64,000 nucleotides of DNA from an uncultured Pelagibacteraceae bacterium (GTDB lineage: Bacteria; Pseudomonadota; Alphaproteobacteria; Pelagibacterales; Pelagibacteraceae), in contig CACOSS010000003.1 in NCBI GenBank assembly GCA_902629955.1, positions 1-64,000 of the forward strand. The letters run 5' to 3'. This document shows positions 59,829 to 64,000 of this stretch, piece by piece. The notes beneath the pieces are model-generated. The model ran no database searches, was not told where the DNA came from, and saw nothing but the letters and a program-made list of their open reading frames with translations. Within the stretch, counting starts at the first letter, position 1; every line of letters starts with the position of its first letter. The position numbers and the translations under genes were made by a program.

Positions 59829-61658
59829 TTAATTTTTTTTTTGCAGTATTTGATAATTATTAACTTTGATCAATAATTCGTAGTTATCATTTATATATTC
59901 ACTTAGGATTGGGAGTTTTTCATTTATGTCAAGATCCCAGCCATAACTTGGACCACCTGAAATAATTAAATTATTTTGATTTAGTTCAGATATTACCTTC
60001 CTTTGGTTTTCAAATGTTCCTATGCTCCATGTAAAATAAAATTTAGAACAACTTTTTTTTCTTAATAGATATAAGAGAGCAACATCATTTGAAAATAATT
60101 GTATACAATTTTTATCATTTAATTCTGAAGATATTTTATCAATTAACTCTAATTCATTTTCTTTTAAAAAATTTTTATCATCTAATTTTACAAAATTTTT
60201 AATTCTAGAATTATATGTTTTTAGATTCTCTAAATTATAATTAAAATTCAAGCTAATAAAGATCAGCAATAAAAAAATAATTAAATTCTTACTCTTATTA
60301 AAAATATTTGAGATACTTTTACCAATAAGAATAAAAAACAAATTAAGCAAAAAAAGAGCTTGGAAGATTAATGGGTAAGCAAAGGTTTCCTTAATGTGTG
60401 GGCCGTCAGATCTTCCCAATGCATAAAGATAAGTCATCAAAGAAACAAGTGAAATATAAAACAATACAAATTTAAAATTATTTGAAATCTTAAAATTTGA
60501 GTTAAAAAATAACTTTATGGATATTACGAAATTAATGATTAATAGAATTAATGTTTTAGTAGATCTGGTAGAGTTTAAATCGTCGCTAAATGGTTGAGGG
60601 TGAATTATTCCATGTATATAATTCATTTGAAAAATAATATTTTTTGAATTTTCTAAAAAATAATAAAATTCATCACCTAAAATTAAAAAGGAAATATACC
60701 AGGATGTAGTTATAAAAATAATAGAATAAATTAAATTCTTATAATCTTTTTTAATCAGAATAAAAAAAATTAAAGAGATTAGAATTATGTTATAGACTAT
60801 CCCTCTATCTAAGCTCCACATCAAAACTGGAAAACTTAAAAAAAATAAAATAGCAATTATAAAAGTTTTGTTTTTATTATTATTAAAAAAATCTACAATA
60901 AGGATCAATGAAACCAGGATTGGTATTTCTCTATAACTTATGTGATTTGAAGTAAAAGTATCGTAATCTAAAAAATTGATAAATATAAACGAATTTATCA
61001 AAAAAAAGATAGGTTTTAAATTTTTTTCTAAGTTTAAAATATTTGTAATTTTAAAAACAAATATTAAAAAAAGTATTTTTAAAATTAATATATAAACTAA
61101 TATTGATATCCGAAATCCCCCAATGCTTATATCATTAAAAAAGTTCCAAGATAACTTAGCATTTATTGTTTCAAAAAAAATTCCAACTATCACATAAGAG
61201 TTTGACCATAAAGAATTATCCAATGAACTTCTGAATGCAGAGCTAAGTTGTTGCCCTTCGTGAACTAAATCCAATTCTTGAGTTGGTAAATTTAGAGAAA
61301 GAAAATCTAATAATAAAAAAAAAAATATTAAAAAAAAACTTAAATAAAGATGTGAATTAGCTTTATCATCTATAAACTCTGTATTTTTAAAATTATAAAT
61401 GAATTTATTTATTTTTTTTTTATTTAAAATAAGAAATGTTACCAGCCACGATAAAACAGGTAATGAAATAAAAGTTAAATACCTTAAAATATCATTCAGA
61501 GAATTATGATTATTTTTTGAATATATTCCAATTATATCAATATCAGGAAAGGAAATTTCAATTTTGTTCCAAATATATGTAGTGAAAAAAACAAAAAAAA
61601 TTAAAAAAATATATGGTAATAATTTTGTTTGTTTGAGTTTCATTTTTTTAAATGACAC
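59829..61658 (-). CDS. Large polytopic membrane protein, possible GT-C glycosyltransferase
   Basis: 609 aa with roughly 12 hydrophobic segments and a soluble C-terminal part of about 110 residues (from about 500; IQLFSNDVALLYLLRKK, GGPSYGWDLDINEKL). A loop after the third helix reads QELDLVHEGQQLSSAFRSSL, acidic and possibly extracytoplasmic as in GT-C enzymes that use polyprenyl-phosphate sugars. I do not recognise a specific family. Neighbouring DPM1-like and DprE-like genes make a lipid-linked sugar transferase plausible. Confidence 0.65.
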   Translation of the reverse strand: MSFKKMKLKQTKLLPYIFLIFFVFFTTYIWNKIEISFPDIDIIGIYSKNNHNSLNDILRYLTFISLPVLSWLVTFLILNKKKINKFIYNFKNTEFIDDKANSHLYLSFFLIFFFLLLDFLSLNLPTQELDLVHEGQQLSSAFRSSLDNSLWSNSYVIVGIFFETINAKLSWNFFNDISIGGFRISILVYILILKILFLIFVFKITNILNLEKNLKPIFFLINSFIFINFLDYDTFTSNHISYREIPILVSLILIVDFFNNNKNKTFIIAILFFLSFPVLMWSLDRGIVYNIILISLIFFILIKKDYKNLIYSIIFITTSWYISFLILGDEFYYFLENSKNIIFQMNYIHGIIHPQPFSDDLNSTRSTKTLILLIINFVISIKLFFNSNFKISNNFKFVLFYISLVSLMTYLYALGRSDGPHIKETFAYPLIFQALFLLNLFFILIGKSISNIFNKSKNLIIFLLLIFISLNFNYNLENLKTYNSRIKNFVKLDDKNFLKENELELIDKISSELNDKNCIQLFSNDVALLYLLRKKSCSKFYFTWSIGTFENQRKVISELNQNNLIISGGPSYGWDLDINEKLPILSEYINDNYELLIKVNNYQILQKKN

Positions 61659-61711
61659 TTTTGATTTAATTAAATAATATAAATTGAATTAACAATATAA
61701 TTATATTTTCT

Positions 61712-62413
61712 ATGAAAGCAAAGCTACAGAATAAGTCCGTAACGCTTATGTTTCCCTTATATAAAGATAAAAAAACAGTGAGAAAAATGATTATAAATAG
61801 TTTGAAAATATTAAAAAAAGTAACAAAAAAATATGAAATTATTGCTGTAGACGACGGTTGTCCTGAAAAATCTGGAGAAATTGTAAAGGAATTTTCAAAA
61901 AAAAATAAAAAGATTAAAGTTTTTTTTCACAAAAAAAATATTGGTTATGGGGCTGCTATTAAAACAGGATTTAAAAAAAGTAAATGCGACTGTATTTTTG
62001 CGATTGATGGAGATGGGGAATATGATGTAAATATTTTACCAGAGTTATTAAAAAAGCTAGAAAAGTCTGATTTAGTAATTACAAGAAGATATAAAAAAAA
62101 ATATAATACCTGGAGACACATAGTCTCGTGGACATACAACGCAGTATTAAGATTTCTGTTCAATACTCCATATAGAGATATCTCAAGTGGCTCAAGATTA
62201 GTAAGTAAAAAATTGATCAAAAAAATAGAAATAGATACTAATAGTCCTTTTTTAGGAGCGGAACTAACAATAAAAGCTAACCATAAAGGTTATAGGGTAA
62301 GTGAACATGGAATTTTTTACTACCCAACTGGATTTAGATCTGGTTCATCTGTCAGCTTTATGAATATCATATTAACTATTCGTGATATGATGAATTTATA
62401 TTTTAAATTATGA
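61712..62413 (+). CDS. DPM1-like glycosyltransferase family 2
   Basis: A 233-aa GT-A protein: LMFPLYKDKKTVRKMIINSLKIL, EIIAVDDGCPEKSGEIV, HKKNIGYGAAIKTGFKKSKCDCIFAIDGDGEYDV (DxD) and RDISSGSRLVSKKL. This is the layout of polyprenyl-phosphate sugar synthases (dolichol-phosphate mannose synthase-like), without a C-terminal membrane anchor. Its stop overlaps the next start by 4 nt (ATGA). Confidence 0.88.
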   Translation: MKAKLQNKSVTLMFPLYKDKKTVRKMIINSLKILKKVTKKYEIIAVDDGCPEKSGEIVKEFSKKNKKIKVFFHKKNIGYGAAIKTGFKKSKCDCIFAIDGDGEYDVNILPELLKKLEKSDLVITRRYKKKYNTWRHIVSWTYNAVLRFLFNTPYRDISSGSRLVSKKLIKKIEIDTNSPFLGAELTIKANHKGYRVSEHGIFYYPTGFRSGSSVSFMNIILTIRDMMNLYFKL

Positions 62414-63732
62414 CTAAAAAAAAAATTTACTCATTAGATAAAAATTATTCAGCAGATATTTTTTTTAAAAGACCAGATAAATATAAAGAAATCGAGATAA
62501 TCAGTTCAAAATTTGAAAATATTATTACAATGGGATCTTGCAACTCATATACTCCAGCAAGTTTTAGAAAAAATGCTTTAAGTATTCAACTAACCAAGTT
62601 TAATAGAATTATTGAATTTGATAAAAGTCAAAAATTGATAACTGTTGAGGCTGGTATTATGTTATCAGATCTTTTTAATTTTACGCTTGCTAGAGGTTTG
62701 TGGGTTCCGCAAATTCCAGGCTATCCAACAATCACAATCGGAGGCGCAATTGCCTCAAACTCGCATGGAAAGTCATGTGGTTTCCATGGAACTATTAAAA
62801 AACAGATCAAGAGGATTAAAATTTTTCACAAGTTACATGGATGGTTAAATTTATCAAATGAGGAAAATAAAGATATTTTTGATCTAACAATCGGTGGACT
62901 AGGCTTAACAGGATCAATAGTTGAAGTGCAATTAAGGTTAGAGGAGTTATCAGGGAATAATTTTGTTACGAAAATTATTGAGACCGACTCATCAAATGAC
63001 ACTGTAAAAAAAATTAACTTTGATGTTAAAAAAGAAACTTATTGTTACTCATGGAATAGAAGTGATAGTTTTAAAAATTTTGGAAAAGGATTTGTTTTCC
63101 AAAATGAATTAAATATTAGTTCTAATAATAAATTAACTAAAAATATAAAATTAAATAACTCAGATATTAATAAAAATTTTATAATAAACTTCTGGAATAA
63201 ATATTCTGTTTTTTTTGCTCAATCTGTATACCAAAATTACTTTAAATTTTTAAAATCTAAACAGCATGAGGAAAGTTTTCAAAAAGCAATATTCCCTTTT
63301 ATTGGCAAAGAATTTTATTTTAAATTATTTGGTAAAAAAGGATTTTTAGAGAGTCAGATAATTGTGCCTTTTGATAAAACAGAGGTTTTTATTGATGAAG
63401 TTGAGACAATTTTTAAGAAACATGACCCACTTATAACTCTATACTCTTTAAAAAATTTTAAGGGTGAGCAAAAAAACTTGCAGTTTGAAAATGATGGCAT
63501 CTGTTTTACATTTGATTTTGTGAAAAATTCAAAAAATTTATTTTTTATGGATGAGTTAGACAAAATTTGTGAAAAACATCTTCTAACGCCATCAATCATT
63601 AAAGACTCTAGACTTAAATTAGAAACAATAGAAAAATGTTATAAAGATTTAAATAGATTTAAGGAAGAAATAAATAAATTTGACAATAAAAGAATATATA
63701 AATCAACTCTTACTGATAAATTGATGATATGA
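62410..63732 (+). CDS. DprE1-like FAD-binding sugar oxidase
   Basis: 440 aa, FAD_binding_4 fold. The N-terminal FAD domain contains GSCNSYTPASF, ITVEAGIMLSDLFNFTLARGLWVPQIPGYPTITIGGAIASNSHGKSCGFHGTI and GGLGLTGSIVEVQLRLEEL, all close to decaprenylphosphoryl-ribose 2-oxidase DprE1. It would oxidise the 2'-OH of a polyprenyl-phosphate pentose. It is followed by an overlapping SDR gene (DprE2-like), the pair that epimerises ribose to arabinose in mycobacteria. Confidence 0.8.
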   Translation: MTKKKIYSLDKNYSADIFFKRPDKYKEIEIISSKFENIITMGSCNSYTPASFRKNALSIQLTKFNRIIEFDKSQKLITVEAGIMLSDLFNFTLARGLWVPQIPGYPTITIGGAIASNSHGKSCGFHGTIKKQIKRIKIFHKLHGWLNLSNEENKDIFDLTIGGLGLTGSIVEVQLRLEELSGNNFVTKIIETDSSNDTVKKINFDVKKETYCYSWNRSDSFKNFGKGFVFQNELNISSNNKLTKNIKLNNSDINKNFIINFWNKYSVFFAQSVYQNYFKFLKSKQHEESFQKAIFPFIGKEFYFKLFGKKGFLESQIIVPFDKTEVFIDEVETIFKKHDPLITLYSLKNFKGEQKNLQFENDGICFTFDFVKNSKNLFFMDELDKICEKHLLTPSIIKDSRLKLETIEKCYKDLNRFKEEINKFDNKRIYKSTLTDKLMI

Positions 63733-64000
63733 GTAATTTAATAGTTGGAGCATCTTCAGGTCTTGGAAGAGAAATTGCATATGAATTTGCAAGAAATTCA
63801 AAAAATCTTATTTTAATTTCAAGAAATCTTAAGGATTTAGAGATTTTAAAATCTGATTTGGAAATTAAATTTAAAATTGAGGTAAATGTTTTTCAGTTAG
63901 ATTTTAGTGACTTAAATAAGGTCTCTAAATTTATTTTAGATAACAAAAAAGTATTAGAAAAGATAGATGGAGTATTATTTCCAATTGGAATGATGAGAGA
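63729..64000 (+). CDS. SDR oxidoreductase, DprE2-like (cut by the right edge)
   Basis: Missing from the ORF track because it leaves the window; 90 codons can be read. MSNLIVGASSGLGREIAYEFA is the classical SDR NAD(P) motif, FQLDFSDLNKV the adenine-binding Asp region. The catalytic Tyr-x3-Lys lies outside the window. The ATG overlaps the preceding stop (ATGA). Next to a DprE1-like oxidase it is probably the keto-reductase partner (DprE2). Confidence 0.72.
   Translation, partial: MSNLIVGASSGLGREIAYEFARNSKNLILISRNLKDLEILKSDLEIKFKIEVNVFQLDFSDLNKVSKFILDNKKVLEKIDGVLFPIGMMR

Noticed and set aside
1-64000. CRISPR arrays, IS elements, prophage or integrase genes
   Set aside because: No regular direct repeats, transposase, recombinase or phage structural genes are seen in either strand.

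Overview
The window looks like a chromosome segment of a streamlined marine alphaproteobacterium of the SAR11 group (Candidatus Pelagibacter or a close relative). The evidence is a very AT-rich sequence with Lys/Asn/Ile-rich proteins, almost no intergenic DNA, many 1-15 nt gene overlaps, and a typical SAR11 gene set: TRAP and ABC uptake systems, a taurine transporter, a dimethylglycine-dehydrogenase-like enzyme, the methylcitrate cycle and short surface-glycan blocks. This is inference from gene content; there is no rRNA here. I see no phage, IS element, integrase or CRISPR array.

Layout. 1-7.3 kb (minus): citramalate synthase (cut by the left edge), cysS, nadE, class II DAHP synthase, glmS and a GlmU reduced to its acetyltransferase half. 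7.4-12.2 kb (plus): gph, a LysE-type exporter and prpDBC. 12.2-16.5 kb (minus): a small methyltransferase, a nitroreductase and nrdAB, preceded by two NrdR-like boxes spaced 31 bp. 16.6-23.6 kb: a phosphohexomutase, two tandem TauE/SafE permeases, dusA and a TRAP transporter. 23.7-31.7 kb: CoA-transferase, rpoZ with a long acidic tail, MFS, a hydroxyisobutyrate-dehydrogenase-type reductase, a PNPOx-like flavoprotein, a Tat-exported amine oxidase, small beta- and gamma-type carbonic anhydrase homologs and a second copy of the methyltransferase. 31.7-35.3 kb: GT4, GT9, DUF6165 and a metal-site-divergent M24 protein. 35.3-37.5 kb: an amino-acid ABC transporter without its ATPase.

37.6-42.4 kb holds the most interesting block: a fused AdoMet decarboxylase/spermidine synthase co-directional with a class II aldolase, a 67-aa membrane protein, mtnA, a GFA-family protein and mtnP, with apt divergent. 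Together they could make spermidine and recycle its by-product methylthioadenosine to adenine plus DHAP and a methylthio-aldehyde, resembling the MTA DHAP shunt rather than the complete methionine salvage pathway.

42.4-48.6 kb: glycan genes (GT2, rfbB, rfbA), an elongator tRNA-Met abutting the rfbA stop codon, DUF2061, FkbM, a BASS-family transporter and a regulator-like protein with two winged helices. 48.6-58.9 kb: a DMGDH-like enzyme, galE, a SET-domain protein, then ald and an omega-aminotransferase divergent from tauABC, whose TauC has a very long N-terminal extension. 58.9-64 kb begins another glycan block: GT17, a polytopic membrane protein, a DPM1-like GT2 and a DprE1/DprE2-like pair, cut by the right edge.

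Three uptake operons share one design: the periplasmic binding-protein gene comes first and is separated from its permease genes by a strong hairpin. Eleven of twelve convergent junctions have 4 nt or less between genes or overlap, leaving no room for a normal terminator.
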